From the NCBI GenBank assembly GCA_032160545.1, contig JAVHVN010000064.1:8766-72765 (forward strand): a stretch of DNA of 64,000 nucleotides, given 5' to 3'. Shown here in pieces: positions 1 through 10,468 of the stretch. The translations under genes and the position numbers were made by a program. Every line of letters starts with the position of its first letter. The first letter of the stretch is position 1. This DNA is from DATGFB01 sp032160545. Lineage in GTDB: Bacteria; Actinomycetota; Actinomycetes; Mycobacteriales; Jatrophihabitantaceae. The notes beneath the pieces are model-generated. The model saw only the letters and a list, made by a program, of their open reading frames with translations, did not search any database and was not told the DNA's origin.

Positions 1-560
1 ACGCGGTAGATCATCTCCTGGATCAGCACCGTCTTGCCGACGCCGGCACCACCGAACAGGCCGATCTTCCCACCGACCACGTACGGCGTCAGCAGGTCGA
101 TGACCTTGATCCCGGTCGCGAACATCTCGGTCTTGCTCTCGAGCTGGTCGAACGGCGGGGGCGCGCGGTGGATGGACCACCGCTCCTTGATGTCGAGCTC
201 GTCGGCGCGGACGTCCAGCGGCTCACCGAGCGTGTTGAAGACGTGGCCGAGCGTGACGTTGCCGACGGGCACCGTGATCGGCGAGCCGGTGTCGGTCACC
301 TCGGCGCCGCGCACCAGGCCGTCGGTCGGTTGCAACGCGATGGCGCGAACCATGTCGTCGCCGATGTGCTGGGCCACCTCGAGCGTCAGCGTCTTCGAGA
401 GTTCACCCAGCTCGATCGCGACGGTGAGGGCGTTGAAGAGTTCGGGCATGGAGTTGCGGCCGAACTCGACGTCGACCACCGGCCCGATGACGCGCACGAC
501 GCGCCCGGTGGCGGCCTCGACTGCCGCCGTGTCGGTCTCGTTCTCGAAGAGCGTGGTCAT
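1..560 (-). CDS. atpD: ATP synthase F1 subunit beta (N-terminal part, cut by window edge)
   Basis: Catalytic beta subunit of the F-type ATP synthase. Only the first 186 residues are inside the window; the rest lies to the left of position 1. The N-terminal beta-barrel is followed by the nucleotide-binding domain, and the Walker A motif GGAGVGKT is visible at residues 170-177. The ATG start at 558-560 shares its A with the TGA stop of atpG (TGATG), so the two genes are translationally coupled. It is the most downstream gene seen of the minus-strand atp operon; atpC is expected next, outside the window. Confidence 0.97.
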   Translation of the reverse strand, partial: MTTLFENETDTAAVEAATGRVVRVIGPVVDVEFGRNSMPELFNALTVAIELGELSKTLTLEVAQHIGDDMVRAIALQPTDGLVRGAEVTDTGSPITVPVGNVTLGHVFNTLGEPLDVRADELDIKERWSIHRAPPPFDQLESKTEMFATGIKVIDLLTPYVVGGKIGLFGGAGVGKTVLIQEMIYR

Positions 561-1489
561 CACTGCTCGCTTCCTGCTGCCGCGAGAGCGTCGGCGCCGC
601 CGACGATCTCGCTGATTTCCTGGGTGATCTCGGCTTGGCGTGCTTGGTTGGCCAGGCGGGTGTACGTGCGGATCAGCTCGGTCGCGTTGTCGCTCGCCGA
701 CTTCATGGCCCGACGACGCGCCGCGGACTCGGACGTCGCCGACTCGAGCAGCGCCGAATAGATGCGCGCGCTGATGTAGCGCGGCAACAACGCCGCGATG
801 AGCAGCTCGGGCTCCGGCTCGAACTCGTACGCCGGCTGCGGACCCTCGTCCTTGGCCTGCTCGGTAGCCTCTTCGGCCGCATCGCGGACGGGCGAGACAA
901 GCACGGCGACCGGGCTCTGGCTCACCGAGTTCACGAACCTGGTGAACACCACGTGCAGCTCGTCGATGCCCGGCCTGCCGTCGTACTCGCCCTCGGAGGT
1001 CGCGGTGAGCGCCCCGACCACCGTCTCGGTCGCGCCACGCGCATCGGCGAAGTTGGGCTGTTCGGAGAAGCCCGTCCAGCTGCCGGCCAGCTCGATGCGC
1101 CGGAAGTTGTAGTAACCGGTGCCCTTGCGGCCGATGACGTAGCGGACGACGTCTTTGCCGTCGCGCTCGAGACTGGCCGCGAGCTGGTTGGCCAGCTTGA
1201 TCGCGTTGGCGTTGTAGCCGCCCGCGAGCCCGCGGTCGCTCGTGATGAGCAGGATGCCCGCCCGCCGAGGCGACTCGACGCCGGTGAGCATCGGATGCTT
1301 CAGCGAGGCGTTGTTGCCCAGCGCCGCGAGCGCCTTGGTCAGCTCGCTGGCGTACGGGCGCGCAGCCTTCATCCGCGCCTGCGCCTTGACGATGCGCGAC
1401 GCTGCGATGAGCTCCATCGCCTTGGTGATCTTCTTGGTCGACTGGACCGAACGAATCCGGCGCCGGTAGACGCGAAGCTGGGCTCCCAC
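560..1489 (-). CDS. atpG: ATP synthase F1 subunit gamma
   Basis: Central-shaft gamma subunit, 309 residues, a normal length for actinobacteria. The N-terminal helix carries the family pattern [20 protein letters not shown] (about residues 13-32). The C-terminal helix ends in a typical [10 protein letters not shown] segment, which packs with the N-terminal helix as the rotating coiled coil. A middle stretch around residues 195-225 is rich in Glu, Ala and Pro, as in other actinomycete gamma subunits. It lies 12 nt downstream of atpA and overlaps atpD by one base. Confidence 0.97.
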   Translation of the reverse strand: MGAQLRVYRRRIRSVQSTKKITKAMELIAASRIVKAQARMKAARPYASELTKALAALGNNASLKHPMLTGVESPRRAGILLITSDRGLAGGYNANAIKLANQLAASLERDGKDVVRYVIGRKGTGYYNFRRIELAGSWTGFSEQPNFADARGATETVVGALTATSEGEYDGRPGIDELHVVFTRFVNSVSQSPVAVLVSPVRDAAEEATEQAKDEGPQPAYEFEPEPELLIAALLPRYISARIYSALLESATSESAARRRAMKSASDNATELIRTYTRLANQARQAEITQEISEIVGGADALAAAGSEQ

Positions 1490-1501
1490 GACTCAGACCG
1501 C

Positions 1502-3178
1502 CTATTCGCTCTCGTCGGCCGGGTTGTCGGCAGCCTGGCCGCTCGCCTCGGGCGCGCTGTTCTCACCCTCGTTGGCGGAGCGGTCACCAGCGGTGCCGGC
1601 TCGATCGGCGGCGCCGTGGTCGGCCGCGTCGGCCTCGGACGGCTGGAACTGCTTCTTGAACTCGGTGACGAGCTTCTCCATCGTCGAGACCATGTCGTCC
1701 TCGAGCGCCTTGGCGTTGGCGAGCGTGTCGAACAGCTCTGGCGAGTTGTGCGCGACGAAGTCGAGCAGTTCGGCCTCGAACCGCCGGATGTCCTCGACGG
1801 CGATGTCGTCCATCTTGCCGGTGGTACCGGCCCAGATCGAGACGATCTCGCGGCCTACCGGGAACGGCGAGGACGCCGGCTGCTTGAGCAGCTCGACCAT
1901 GCGCGCGCCCCGGGCGAGCTGCTGCTGGCTGGCCTTGTCGAGGTCGGATCCGAACGCCGCGAATGCCTCGAGCTCGCGGTATTGCGCCAGGTCGACGCGC
2001 AGGCGGCCGGAGACGGCGCGCATGGCCTTCGGCTGGGCGGCGCCACCGACGCGCGACACCGAGATGCCGACATTGATGGCCGGGCGGACGCCGGCGTTGA
2101 ACAGGTCGGTCTCGAGGAAGCACTGGCCGTCGGTGATCGAGATGACGTTCGTCGGGATGTAGGCCGACACGTCGTTGCCCTTGGTCTCGATGACGGGCAG
2201 GCCGGTCATCGAGCCCCCGCCCAGGTCGTCGGAGAGCTTCGCGCAGCGCTCGAGCAGCCGGGAGTGCAGGTAGAACACGTCGCCGGGATACGCCTCGCGG
2301 CCAGGCGGGCGGCGCAGCAGCAGCGAGACGGTGCGGTACGCCTCGGCCTGCTTGGTGAGGTCGTCGAACACGATCAGGACGTGCTTGCTGTCGTACATCC
2401 AGTGCTGGCCGATGGCCGAACCGGTGTACGGCGCGAGGTACTTGAATCCGGCGGAGTCCGACGCGGGGGCCGCAACGATGGTCGTGTACTCGAGCGCACC
2501 GGCCTCCTCGAGCGTGTCGCGGGAGGCTGCGATCGTCGAGCCCTTCTGGCCGATCGCGACGTAGATGCAGCGCACCTGCTTGGCGGGGTCGCCGGTCTTC
2601 CAGTTGTCGCGCTGGTTGATGATCGCGTCGAGACAGACCGTCGTCTTGCCGGTCTGCCGGTCGCCGATGATCAGCTGGCGCTGACCCCGCCCGATGGCGG
2701 TCATCGCATCGATCGCCTTGATGCCGGTGAGCAGTGGCTCGCGGACCTCCTTGCGCTGAACCACCGACGGCGCCTGCAATTCGAGGGCGCGGCGGCCGTC
2801 GGCGGGGATCTCGCCGCCGCCGTCGATCGGCTGGCCGAGCGGGTTGACGACCCGGCCGAGGTAGGCGTCGCCCACGGGCACCGAGAGGATCTCGCCGGTG
2901 CGCTTGACCTGCTGGCCCTCCTCGATCGCGGAGGCGTCGCCGAGGATGACGACACCGATGTCGCGGACGTCGAGGTTCAGCGCGATACCCAGTGTGCCGC
3001 CCTCGAACTCCAGCAGCTCGTTGGTCATCGCGCTGGGCAGGCCCTCGACTCGGGCGATCCCGTCACCGGTCTCGGCGACGATGCCGACCTCCTCGCGCGA
3101 GGCTTCGGGCGAGTAGGACGAGACGTAGCTCTCGATCGCGCTACGGATCTCGTCAGCGGAGATGGTCAGCTCTGCCAT
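1502..3178 (-). CDS. atpA: ATP synthase F1 subunit alpha, with acidic C-terminal tail
   Basis: Non-catalytic nucleotide-binding alpha subunit, 558 residues. Walker A is GDRQTGKT at residues 172-179. The conserved core ends near TEFKKQFQP (about residue 513). After that comes a roughly 45-residue tail made almost only of Ala, Asp, Glu, Gly, Ser and Asn. Mycobacterial alpha subunits also have a C-terminal extension, which is known to suppress ATP hydrolysis. The tail here is in the same place but is compositionally simple, so an equivalent role is an inference. The gene sits between atpH (48 nt upstream) and atpG. Confidence 0.97.
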   Translation of the reverse strand: MAELTISADEIRSAIESYVSSYSPEASREEVGIVAETGDGIARVEGLPSAMTNELLEFEGGTLGIALNLDVRDIGVVILGDASAIEEGQQVKRTGEILSVPVGDAYLGRVVNPLGQPIDGGGEIPADGRRALELQAPSVVQRKEVREPLLTGIKAIDAMTAIGRGQRQLIIGDRQTGKTTVCLDAIINQRDNWKTGDPAKQVRCIYVAIGQKGSTIAASRDTLEEAGALEYTTIVAAPASDSAGFKYLAPYTGSAIGQHWMYDSKHVLIVFDDLTKQAEAYRTVSLLLRRPPGREAYPGDVFYLHSRLLERCAKLSDDLGGGSMTGLPVIETKGNDVSAYIPTNVISITDGQCFLETDLFNAGVRPAINVGISVSRVGGAAQPKAMRAVSGRLRVDLAQYRELEAFAAFGSDLDKASQQQLARGARMVELLKQPASSPFPVGREIVSIWAGTTGKMDDIAVEDIRRFEAELLDFVAHNSPELFDTLANAKALEDDMVSTMEKLVTEFKKQFQPSEADAADHGAADRAGTAGDRSANEGENSAPEASGQAADNPADESE

Positions 3179-3226
3179 CAGCGTTTCCTTGTCTGGTCGA
3201 TGCTACGTAGGTCGGTCGGATGCCGG

Positions 3227-4051
3227 TCAACCGGCGAGTGCGGCGCGGGCGGAGGCGAGGCGGGCGGAGACGCTGCCGTCGATCAGCTCGTCCCCGACCC
3301 GGATGACCAGGCCGCCGCGGACGGTGGGGTCGACCGCCGTGCGGACGCTGATCACGCGGCCGTAGAGCTGCGTGAGCGCTTCGGCGAGCCGGCGCTGCTG
3401 GGCATCCGTCAACGGGACGGCCGAGAGCACCTTCGCCACCGAGCGGGCCCGCAGCGCCGCGGCCATCTCGAGCAGGTTGTCGATCGCGAGCCGAACGCTG
3501 CGCTTGCGCTGGCTGGTGACCGCATGCTCGACGAGCGCCAGTGTCAGGGGGTGCACCTTGTCGCCGAGGACTGATTCGAGCAGCGTGACGCGGCGGGTGC
3601 CGGGGACCGACTGGTCATCGAGCAGGCTCACCAGGTCGGACTCCACTTCGAGGATCCGCTCGAACCGGAACAGCTCGTCCTCGACCTCGTCGAGCGAGCC
3701 CTGCTGCTCGGCGGCGCGGAAGAGCGCCTCGTCGGCAATCGTCTCGAGCGCGTCCAGGAGGTTCCACGCCGAGGACCACCGAAGCGACACCGCGTCCTTG
3801 ACGAGCTGCAGCGCGCTCGTGCCGATCTTGCCGTCGAGCAGACGCTGGGCCAGCTGCTCCCGGGACTCGGGCGCGGTTGCCGGGTCGCCCAGGTTGCGCC
3901 GCAGCCGGGGCTGGCCGTTGAGCAGCTCGGCGACCGCGTAGAGCTCGGCGGACAGCCCGCTCAGCCCGTCGGCGGTCGTGAAGCGGCCCGCCACGGCCTC
4001 TGCGCGCTCGCGCAGCGTGGCGAGCGCCTCCCGGCTGGCTGCGTGGATCAC
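3227..4051 (-). CDS. atpH: ATP synthase F1 subunit delta
   Basis: Peripheral-stalk delta (OSCP) subunit. At 274 residues it is longer than the roughly 177-residue E. coli form, but this is the usual size in many actinobacteria. The C-terminal OSCP region shows the family segment VRTAVDPTVRGGLVIRVGDE. It overlaps the end of atpF by 4 nt (ATGA). In mycobacteria delta is fused to a second b-type subunit; here b and delta are separate genes. Confidence 0.95.
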   Translation of the reverse strand: MIHAASREALATLRERAEAVAGRFTTADGLSGLSAELYAVAELLNGQPRLRRNLGDPATAPESREQLAQRLLDGKIGTSALQLVKDAVSLRWSSAWNLLDALETIADEALFRAAEQQGSLDEVEDELFRFERILEVESDLVSLLDDQSVPGTRRVTLLESVLGDKVHPLTLALVEHAVTSQRKRSVRLAIDNLLEMAAALRARSVAKVLSAVPLTDAQQRRLAEALTQLYGRVISVRTAVDPTVRGGLVIRVGDELIDGSVSARLASARAALAG

Positions 4052-4590
4052 GAGGGGCTACCCGCGGATTCCTGAGCCTCGAGACCGGCGATGAAGGCGT
4101 CGACGGTCGAGCGCACCTGCGCGTCGTCGGCCAGTCGCTGATCGACGATCTTCTCGGCCAGCTCGACCGCGAGCGTGCCGATCTCACTGCGCAGCTCACG
4201 CACCACGGCGCCGCGCTGGCTAGCCAGCTGCTCCTCGCCGCGGGCGATGATGCGCGCCGACTCCTCCCGCGCCTGGGCCCGCAGTTCCTCGACGATGCGC
4301 TGGGCCTCGGCCCGTGCGCTCTCGCGGATCTGCGCCGCCTCGCTGCGCGCCTCGGCCAGCTGGCGCTGGTACTGCTCGAGAGTCGCCTGCGCCTGCTGCT
4401 GCGCCGCCTCGGCGCGGGCGATGCCACCCTCGATCGTGTCCCGGCGCGCGGCGTACGTCGCCTCGAAGCGGGGCACGACGTACTTGCGCACCAGGTAGAA
4501 CAGGATGCCGAAGATGATGAGGACGAGAACGAACTCGGACCACACGAAGTTCAGTGGACTCGGTTCGCTCGAGGCGGTTAGGCGCGACAT
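4048..4590 (-). CDS. atpF: ATP synthase F0 subunit b
   Basis: Peripheral-stalk b subunit, 180 residues. One transmembrane helix (about residues 18-33, FVLVLIIFGILFYLV) is followed by a long charged coiled-coil rich in Ala, Glu, Gln and Arg that reaches the F1 head. It starts 39 nt downstream of atpE and overlaps atpH by 4 nt. Length, architecture and position all fit subunit b. Confidence 0.95.
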   Translation of the reverse strand: MSRLTASSEPSPLNFVWSEFVLVLIIFGILFYLVRKYVVPRFEATYAARRDTIEGGIARAEAAQQQAQATLEQYQRQLAEARSEAAQIRESARAEAQRIVEELRAQAREESARIIARGEEQLASQRGAVVRELRSEIGTLAVELAEKIVDQRLADDAQVRSTVDAFIAGLEAQESAGSPS

Positions 4591-4629
4591 CGTGGTTGCT
4601 CACTCCTCCAGGCGGATCGGCGACGCAGA

Positions 4630-4851
4630 TCAGGTGTTGCTGGACTTGAGCACGAATGCGAGTGCGATACCGATGATCGCCAGTGCTTCGGAGAGCGCGA
4701 AGCCGAGGAACGCAATCGTCTGCAGCCGGCTCTGCATCTCGGGCTGACGTGCCGTGCCGTTGATGTAGGCGGCGAAGACGATGCCGACGCCGATTCCGGG
4801 GCCGATTGCGGCAAGGCCGTAACCAACCATGTTGAGCGTGCCGCCTGCCAT
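4630..4851 (-). CDS. atpE: ATP synthase F0 subunit c
   Basis: Proteolipid c-ring subunit, 73 residues, with two transmembrane helices. The first carries the glycine-rich packing motif ([16 protein letters not shown]). The polar loop has the conserved R-Q-P (residues 35-37). The second helix has the proton-binding carboxylate Glu55 ([10 protein letters not shown]), so this is a proton-type ring. The gene lies between atpB and atpF as in other operons. Confidence 0.97.
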   Translation of the reverse strand: MAGGTLNMVGYGLAAIGPGIGVGIVFAAYINGTARQPEMQSRLQTIAFLGFALSEALAIIGIALAFVLKSSNT

Positions 4852-4931
4852 TGCGTTTCCTTTCGTAGTTCGGTCGTCATGACCGATGGGGTTGATCCTC
4901 GGATGCGCGACGTGCGCGGAACCTGTCGAAC

Positions 4932-5735
4932 TCAGTGCTCGGCTGCTTGCGCACCCGCTATGTAGCTCGCAGTGAGCAACGTGAAGACGTACGCCTGCAG
5001 GGTCGCGACCACGATCTCGAGGAACCCGATCGCGATTCCCATGACGTACGCGAGGACACCGGCGGGCTTGAGCACGGGGCTACCGGTCGCGTGCAGCAGC
5101 AGGTACGCGCCACCCGTGGAGAACAGGACGATCAAGAGGTGACCGGCGAACATGTTCGCGAACAGTCGCAGCGACAGCGTGATCGGCCGCACGATGACGT
5201 TCGAGAGGAACTCGAGCGGGGCCACCAGCCAGATGAGGTACCAGGGCACGCCCGAGGGCACCGTGACCTGCTTGAGGTACCCGAGCGGGCCCTTGGTCAC
5301 CATGCCGACGGCGTTGTAAAGGATCCAGACCAGCGCGGCCAGACCGTACGCGTAGTTCACGCGGGAGAACGTCGGGAACTGCAGGAACGGCACGATGCCG
5401 AACAGGTTGTTGACGATGATGAAGAAGAACAGCGATACCAGCAGCGGCACCCAGCGCAGGAAGTCCGGGCCGATGACGTCGCGGCCCACGCTGTCGCGGA
5501 TGAAGCCGTAAGCCGACTCACCGAAGAACTGCCGCTTGCTCGGGACGACCTCACCTCGGCGGGACGTGTACCAGAGGAAGAAGAACGCGAGCACTGCTCC
5601 GAGCAGGAGCAGCATGCCAGGCTTGGTGAGGACGGGAATATAGCCGTGCTGGTCCCACTTGTGGCCCAAGAAATCGGGCAGGAAGAAGTCGATGGGCCCA
5701 GGGGCCGTGAAGCCCGCTGCCGCCGGACTGCTCAC
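4932..5735 (-). CDS. atpB: ATP synthase F0 subunit a
   Basis: Membrane subunit a, 267 residues, forming the proton half-channels next to the c-ring. The functional helix is visible as [20 protein letters not shown], containing the essential Arg. I chose the GTG at 5733-5735 because it overlaps the stop of the upstream gene by 4 nt (GTGA). It gives the usual N-terminus before the [15 protein letters not shown] segment. A longer in-frame extension upstream would run through the previous gene and is rejected. Several hydrophobic helices follow. Confidence 0.95.
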   Translation of the reverse strand: MSSPAAAGFTAPGPIDFFLPDFLGHKWDQHGYIPVLTKPGMLLLLGAVLAFFFLWYTSRRGEVVPSKRQFFGESAYGFIRDSVGRDVIGPDFLRWVPLLVSLFFFIIVNNLFGIVPFLQFPTFSRVNYAYGLAALVWILYNAVGMVTKGPLGYLKQVTVPSGVPWYLIWLVAPLEFLSNVIVRPITLSLRLFANMFAGHLLIVLFSTGGAYLLLHATGSPVLKPAGVLAYVMGIAIGFLEIVVATLQAYVFTLLTASYIAGAQAAEH

Positions 5736-6043
5736 TTCTTCTCTCCTCGGTGGTCGCGACCTCGCCGCTCGGGAGCGGATCCGTCGTCCTTGTCCTTGGT
5801 TGCGGCCGAATCGGCGTCGCTCGTGCCGTCGCCTCGAAAAACGTAGCGGGCGAAGACCAGATACATGCCGAACAGCATTCCGACGACGATGCCGATGGGT
5901 ACGAGGTAGGCCATATGCAGCCATCTACCGAGTGCCCACCCGATGAAACCGTAGAAAGCAACTCCGGCTACGAGGTATCCGAAGGCTGCCCACGGGTCCT
6001 GGTCGCCTTGCCCCGGAGGGCCCGGTGACGCCTGCTTCGTCAT
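5732..6043 (-). CDS. AtpZ/AtpI-family small membrane protein of the ATP synthase operon
   Basis: 103-residue protein with two predicted transmembrane hairpin helices (about residues 20-35 and 44-64). The glycine-containing pattern FGYLVAGVAFYGFIGWALG ... VGMLFGMYLVF matches the AtpZ/AtpI-like family (PF09527 type). It has a charged, disordered Asp/Lys/Arg C-terminal tail. Family members sit at the start of atp operons and are thought to help c-ring assembly or Mg2+ supply. It lies directly upstream of atpB with a 4-nt overlap. Confidence 0.75.
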   Translation of the reverse strand: MTKQASPGPPGQGDQDPWAAFGYLVAGVAFYGFIGWALGRWLHMAYLVPIGIVVGMLFGMYLVFARYVFRGDGTSDADSAATKDKDDGSAPERRGRDHRGEKK

Positions 6044-6071
6044 CGTTCAACGCACTCTAACAAGCAGGTGC

Positions 6072-6515
6072 TCAGTCACGGACGGCGGGTGGCCGGGCGT
6101 CGCGCACCTGCAGCGCGACCCCGACGAGCACGCCGACGACGAGTCCGACGGCCAGTGCCGGGACGTCCGCGACGCTCGGATCGACGATCGCCAACGCGGC
6201 CAGCAGGAGCATCGCTGCGGTCGTATAGGTCGACAGGGCCATCGCGGTCGCGATCAGCGGGGACAGCGCCGCGCCCGCTCGCACCGCGAGGATGCCGAGG
6301 ACGAAGATGGCTGCCGTGATCGCCACCCCGGCGGCGAAGCTCAGCGCCGCGCGGTGGCCGTTGCCGGACAACGCGCCGTACGTCGCCGCGCCGAGGACAC
6401 CGGGGATCGCGAACGACACGACGCGCACCGGGATCGGGATCATCGTCGGCGTGCGTCGACCCTGGCCGCTCGGTGGCGTGTACGCGCGCACCAACGTGCG
6501 TCGTACGGCGGACAT
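6072..6515 (-). CDS. ATP synthase subunit I-like membrane protein
   Basis: 147-residue protein with four hydrophobic helices, starting at the ATG 6513-6515 (MSAVRRTLVRAY). Position between the wecA-like gene and the atp genes equals that of M. tuberculosis Rv1303, and its length and topology fit an AtpI-like assembly protein. Sequence similarity to textbook AtpI is weak by eye, so the call rests mainly on synteny and topology. Longer in-frame extension upstream would overlap the wecA-like gene and lacks a good start. Confidence 0.65.
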   Translation of the reverse strand: MSAVRRTLVRAYTPPSGQGRRTPTMIPIPVRVVSFAIPGVLGAATYGALSGNGHRAALSFAAGVAITAAIFVLGILAVRAGAALSPLIATAMALSTYTTAAMLLLAALAIVDPSVADVPALAVGLVVGVLVGVALQVRDARPPAVRD

Positions 6516-6556
6516 GCGGCCCAGGGTACTGAGCGGCGCCCCGGCGCCCGTCCTCG

Positions 6557-7750
6557 TCACGGCTTGACCCGGTCTGCGATCCGGCCGCCCGCGGGCGGCA
6601 CCGCCGGGAGCGTGCCCGGTGGCACCGCGGGGGTTGCGCGCCGGGCACGCAACCCGGGCACCAGTGAGAAGACGCCCCCGACGGCCCCGACGAGCACGAC
6701 GACGACGATGGCCCACGGGCCGCGGTAGATCGACACGGCTACTCCGCCGAGGGCGAGCAGAGCTGACCAGAAGTAGAGGAGCAGGACCGCGCGCCGGTGA
6801 CTGTGGCCCAGTTCGAGCAGCCGGTGGTGCAGGTGCTGCTTGTCCGGCGCGAACGGGGACTGGCCGCGTGCCACCCGCCGGATTACGGCGAGGACCAGGT
6901 CGACGAACGGCACCGCGAGCACCGCGATCGGGATGAGCAGCGGCAGCGCGAGCGGGAGGGACCCGACCCCGCTGAACGCCTGCGGGTCGGCATTGGTGGT
7001 GGCCGTCGTGGCGCCCGCGGACAGGATGAGCCCGACCAGCATGGAGCCGGAGTCGCCCATGAAGATGCGTGCCGGCGAGAAATTGTGCGGCAGGAAGCCG
7101 ATACAGGTGCCGGCCAGTGCGGCGGTCAGCAGCGTCGGCGCGGCCGCGACGTTGAGATAGCCGTGCCGGGCCAGGTAGTACGAGAAAGCGAAGAAGGCGC
7201 TGGCGCCGATGGCGGTGACGCCCGCAGCCAGCCCGTCGAGCCCGTCGATGAAGTTCACGGCGTTGATGGTGAGCACCGTCAGCAGAATGGTCACCGGGAT
7301 CGCGAGGTCACGGCCGAGGCTGACCGTCCCGTAGCCGGGCAGGTAGAAGTCCGCGAGCTGCACGCCGCCCTTGGTCACCATGATCCCGGTCGCGAGGACC
7401 TGGCCGGCGAGTTTGGTCAGCGAATCGAGCTCGAAGCGGTCGTCCAACACCCCGATGGCGCAGATGATGGCGCCCGAGACGAGGACCCACGTGATTTCCG
7501 GTCCGTTGCTGAACGAGCCGCGCAGCGCCGGCAGCCGGGCGGCCACGAAGATCGCCATCACGAACCCCAGCAACAGGGCGACCCCACCCATTCGCGGCGT
7601 GGCAACCGCATGGACGTCCCGGTCCCGGGGCCGCGCCACCGCTCCCCAGAAAATGGCGACCCGCCGGGCGAGCGGGGTGAACAGATAGCTACCGGCGGCC
7701 GCGATCGACGCGACCAGCGCGAATTCGAGTCCCGGGTGGTGGACGGCCAT
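6557..7750 (-). CDS. wecA: Undecaprenyl-phosphate GlcNAc-1-phosphate transferase (WecA/TagO/MraY family)
   Basis: 397-residue polytopic membrane enzyme that transfers a sugar-1-phosphate to a polyprenyl phosphate, the first lipid-linked step of a cell-envelope glycan (arabinogalactan linker in mycobacteria). Visible family motifs are the Asp pair in GVLDDRFELD (about 100-109), NAVNFIDGLDG (163-173), FMGDSGSMLVG and the cytoplasmic HLHHRLLELGHS. M. tuberculosis has wecA (Rv1302) in the same place between sua5 and the atp operon. The ATG overlaps the sua5 stop by one base. Confidence 0.92.
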   Translation of the reverse strand: MAVHHPGLEFALVASIAAAGSYLFTPLARRVAIFWGAVARPRDRDVHAVATPRMGGVALLLGFVMAIFVAARLPALRGSFSNGPEITWVLVSGAIICAIGVLDDRFELDSLTKLAGQVLATGIMVTKGGVQLADFYLPGYGTVSLGRDLAIPVTILLTVLTINAVNFIDGLDGLAAGVTAIGASAFFAFSYYLARHGYLNVAAAPTLLTAALAGTCIGFLPHNFSPARIFMGDSGSMLVGLILSAGATTATTNADPQAFSGVGSLPLALPLLIPIAVLAVPFVDLVLAVIRRVARGQSPFAPDKQHLHHRLLELGHSHRRAVLLLYFWSALLALGGVAVSIYRGPWAIVVVVLVGAVGGVFSLVPGLRARRATPAVPPGTLPAVPPAGGRIADRVKP

Positions 7751-8409
7751 CAGCCTGCGACGTCCGGGACGACCTCGCGCAACGCCTCGATGTCGATGGC
7801 GCCCGCGCGCAGCAGCTTCGGCACCTCCCCGGTGACGTCGACGATGGTCGATGCGACGCCGGTCGTGGCCGGCCCGCCATCCAGGTAGACGGTCACGTCG
7901 TCGCCCAGCTGCTGCTGTGCCTCGGCGGCCGTGAGCGCCGGGGGGCGTCCGGAGACATTCGCGCTCGACACCGCCATCGGGCCGGTCGTCTCGAGCAGCT
8001 CGATGGCGACCGGGTGCAGGGGCATGCGCACCGCGACCGTGCCGCGGGCGTCGCCGAGATCCCAGCTCAGCGACGGCGCGTGCTGCACGACGAGGGTGAG
8101 GCCACCCGGCCAGAATGCCTCGATGAGGCTCCAGGTGCGGTCGGGGATGTGGGTGACGATGCCGTGGAGGGTCGTCCAGGACCCGACGAGCACCGGGACG
8201 GGCATGTCGCGCCCACGCCCCTTGGCGGCGAGCAGGTCGGCGACCGCCACCGCGTCGAACGCGTCGGCGCCCACTCCGTAGACCGTGTCGGTGGGCAGCA
8301 CCACGAGCTGTCCGGACGCGACGCTGTGGGCGGCAGCGCTGATCGCCGCACCCCGGACATCGCCGTCCGAGCAGTCGTAGAAGAGAGCCACCCGGTCATC
8401 CTGCCTCAC
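7750..8409 (-). CDS. L-threonylcarbamoyladenylate synthase (Sua5/YrdC/TsaC family)
   Basis: 219-residue enzyme that makes threonylcarbamoyl-AMP from threonine, bicarbonate and ATP for the t6A modification of ANN-decoding tRNAs. The YrdC fold is recognisable from VVLPTDTVYGVGADAF, PVPVLVG and MAVSSANVSGRPP. It lacks the long C-terminal Sua5 domain, like the short TsaC form. It sits 14 nt downstream of prmC and overlaps the wecA start by one base. The pair prmC-sua5 is a conserved neighbourhood. Confidence 0.93.
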   Translation of the reverse strand: MRQDDRVALFYDCSDGDVRGAAISAAAHSVASGQLVVLPTDTVYGVGADAFDAVAVADLLAAKGRGRDMPVPVLVGSWTTLHGIVTHIPDRTWSLIEAFWPGGLTLVVQHAPSLSWDLGDARGTVAVRMPLHPVAIELLETTGPMAVSSANVSGRPPALTAAEAQQQLGDDVTVYLDGGPATTGVASTIVDVTGEVPKLLRAGAIDIEALREVVPDVAG

Positions 8410-8423
8410 CGCCCACCGGCAAC

Positions 8424-9302
8424 TCAGCGCCGGACGGCCACCGCGAACCGCGGACGCCCGGACAGATCGCGTCGATCGGCGACGTCACGCCAGGCGCCGG
8501 CGGCGGCGAGCAGCCGCGGCACGGCCTCGGCGTGGGTGTCGTCGTGCTCGAGGGCGAGCACTCCGCCGGGGCGCAGCAGCTGGGCGGCCCGGGCCAGCAC
8601 GTCCGGGATGACGGCGAGGCCGTCCACTCCGGCGAACACCGCCTCGGCCGGATCGGCACGAACCTCCGGCTCGACCGGCGTGGCCAAGGGCACGTACGGC
8701 GGGTTGCTGACAACGGCGTCGGCCCGTCCGGCCAGCTCGCCCAGCAGCCCGGGATCGGCGACGTCGCCGCCCACGACCTGTACGCCGGTGCCTTCGGCGT
8801 TGCGGCGCAACCAGTGCAGGGCCGGTTCGAGGAGTTCGACCGCGTACACGGCCGCGCCCGGCAGCTCGGTGGCGAGCGCGAGCGCGAGCGCGCCGCTGCC
8901 CGAGCAGAGGTCCACGACGACCGGTTGGGGGCGGCCGGCCAGGTGCGGCAGCACGGCGTCCACGAGCAGTTCGGTCTCGGGCCTCGGGACGAAGACACCT
9001 GCGCCGACGGGTAGCACGAGGTACCGGAACGGTGCGGTGCCGACGATGTGCTGCAGCGGCTCACGGCCGGCGCGCCGTGTGACCGACGCCCGGAACGCCT
9101 CAGCAACCGCCGGGAGCACCGAGTCCACGATGCTCAAGCGCACCCGCTCGATGCCGAGTGCGTGTGCCAGCAACAATTCGGCGTCGACGCGCGGCGACAA
9201 GACCCCGGCGGTCGCCAGCCGGTGTGCCGCCTCGGCGAGCAGCGCACCCCGGCGGGGCGACGGCGTGCCCGCCGCCGCGCCGTCGTCTGCCCGACCGGTC
9301 AT
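8424..9302 (-). CDS. prmC: Release-factor glutamine N5-methyltransferase
   Basis: 292-residue SAM-dependent methyltransferase that methylates the Gln of the GGQ motif of release factors. The SAM-binding motif is [17 protein letters not shown] (about 128-144) and the catalytic NPPY motif is at residues 200-203. The N-terminal helical substrate-binding domain is present ([13 protein letters not shown]). I set the start at ATG 9300-9302, which overlaps the prfA stop by 4 nt. The substrate gene prfA is directly upstream. Confidence 0.95.
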   Translation of the reverse strand: MTGRADDGAAAGTPSPRRGALLAEAAHRLATAGVLSPRVDAELLLAHALGIERVRLSIVDSVLPAVAEAFRASVTRRAGREPLQHIVGTAPFRYLVLPVGAGVFVPRPETELLVDAVLPHLAGRPQPVVVDLCSGSGALALALATELPGAAVYAVELLEPALHWLRRNAEGTGVQVVGGDVADPGLLGELAGRADAVVSNPPYVPLATPVEPEVRADPAEAVFAGVDGLAVIPDVLARAAQLLRPGGVLALEHDDTHAEAVPRLLAAAGAWRDVADRRDLSGRPRFAVAVRR

Positions 9303-10384
9303 GAGCTGGCGAGCAGGGCGTCCGTGTCCGCTTTGTGCAGCGCTGCGATGACGTCCTCGAGCGCGCCGTCGAGCACCTGGTCGAGGTTGTAGGCCTTGAA
9401 ACCGACCCGGTGGTCGCTGATGCGGTTCTCGGCGAAGTTGTAGGTGCGGATCCGCTCGGAGCGGTCCACCGTGCGCACCTGGGAGCGCCGCGCGTCGGAC
9501 GCGGCCGCGTCGGCCTGGTCCTGCGCCGCGGCGAGCAACCGGGCGCGCAGCACCCGCAGGCCGGCCTCGCGGTTCTGCAGCTGGCTCTTCTCGTTCTGCA
9601 TCGACACGACCGTGCCGGTGGGAAGGTGCGTGATGCGCACCGCAGAGTCGGTCGTGTTCACGCTCTGCCCGCCCGGGCCGGACGACCGGAACACGTCGAT
9701 GCGCAGGTCGTTGGGGTCGATCTCGATCTCGACGTCCTCGGCCTCGGGCAGGACCAGGACACCGGCCGCCGAGGTGTGGATGCGGCCCTGGGATTCGGTG
9801 GCGGGGACGCGCTGCACGCGGTGCACTCCCCCTTCGTACTTCAGGTGCGCCCACACCCGGTCGTCGGCCTTGCGCGCCCGCACCGCCACGGTGACCGACT
9901 TCTTTCCGCCCAGCTCGGTCGGCTCGTCGTCGAGCACCTCGATCGCCCAACCCTGCCGCTCGGCGTAGCGCAAGTACATGCGCAGCAGATCAGCGGCGAA
10001 CAGGGCGGACTCGTCCCCGCCTTCGCCTGCCTTGATCTCGAGGATGACGTCCTTACCGTCGTTCGGATCCTTCGGCAGCAACAGCTCGCGCAGCCGCGCC
10101 TCGAGTTCAGCGATCCTGACCACCAGCGCGTCGGCCTCGGCGGCGAAGGAAACGTCCTCACCGGCGAGTTCGCGGGCCGCCTCGACGTCGCCGCGAGTTG
10201 CGTCGAGCTCGTTGGCCGCGGAGATGATCGGCGCCAGCTCGGCGAACCGGCGGCCGAGCCGCCGGGCGACGGCTTGGTCGCCGTGCACCGCCGGGTCGGA
10301 GAGCTGCCGCTCGACGTCGGCGTACTCGGCGCGCAGCGCAGGCAGCCGGCCCGTCGAATCGGTGCCGGGTTCGGTCGCGCTCAT
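9299..10384 (-). CDS. prfA: Peptide chain release factor 1
   Basis: 361-residue class I release factor reading UAA and UAG. The GGQ peptidyl-hydrolysis motif is at 238-240 ([10 protein letters not shown]). The codon-recognition tripeptide PAT at 194-196 is the RF1 (PxT) type rather than the SPF of RF2. The start ATG at 10382-10384 gives a family-typical N-terminus. It overlaps prmC by 4 nt and follows rpmE after 131 nt. Confidence 0.97.
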   Translation of the reverse strand: MSATEPGTDSTGRLPALRAEYADVERQLSDPAVHGDQAVARRLGRRFAELAPIISAANELDATRGDVEAARELAGEDVSFAAEADALVVRIAELEARLRELLLPKDPNDGKDVILEIKAGEGGDESALFAADLLRMYLRYAERQGWAIEVLDDEPTELGGKKSVTVAVRARKADDRVWAHLKYEGGVHRVQRVPATESQGRIHTSAAGVLVLPEAEDVEIEIDPNDLRIDVFRSSGPGGQSVNTTDSAVRITHLPTGTVVSMQNEKSQLQNREAGLRVLRARLLAAAQDQADAAASDARRSQVRTVDRSERIRTYNFAENRISDHRVGFKAYNLDQVLDGALEDVIAALHKADTDALLASS

Positions 10385-10468
10385 CCCGCCCCTCCTCTGT
10401 CTCGTACCGCTCGTCGCTGCCAGTGGTCCGCCGCCGACTCGGAGCTCAGGATGCGGACACACGAACGG

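Noticed and set aside
635..3574. A 979-codon plus-strand open frame antisense to atpG, atpA and atpH
   Set aside because: High GC makes long antisense frames. The opposite strand encodes clearly conserved ATP synthase subunits, and the plus frame is Arg/Asp/Val-rich with no motif.
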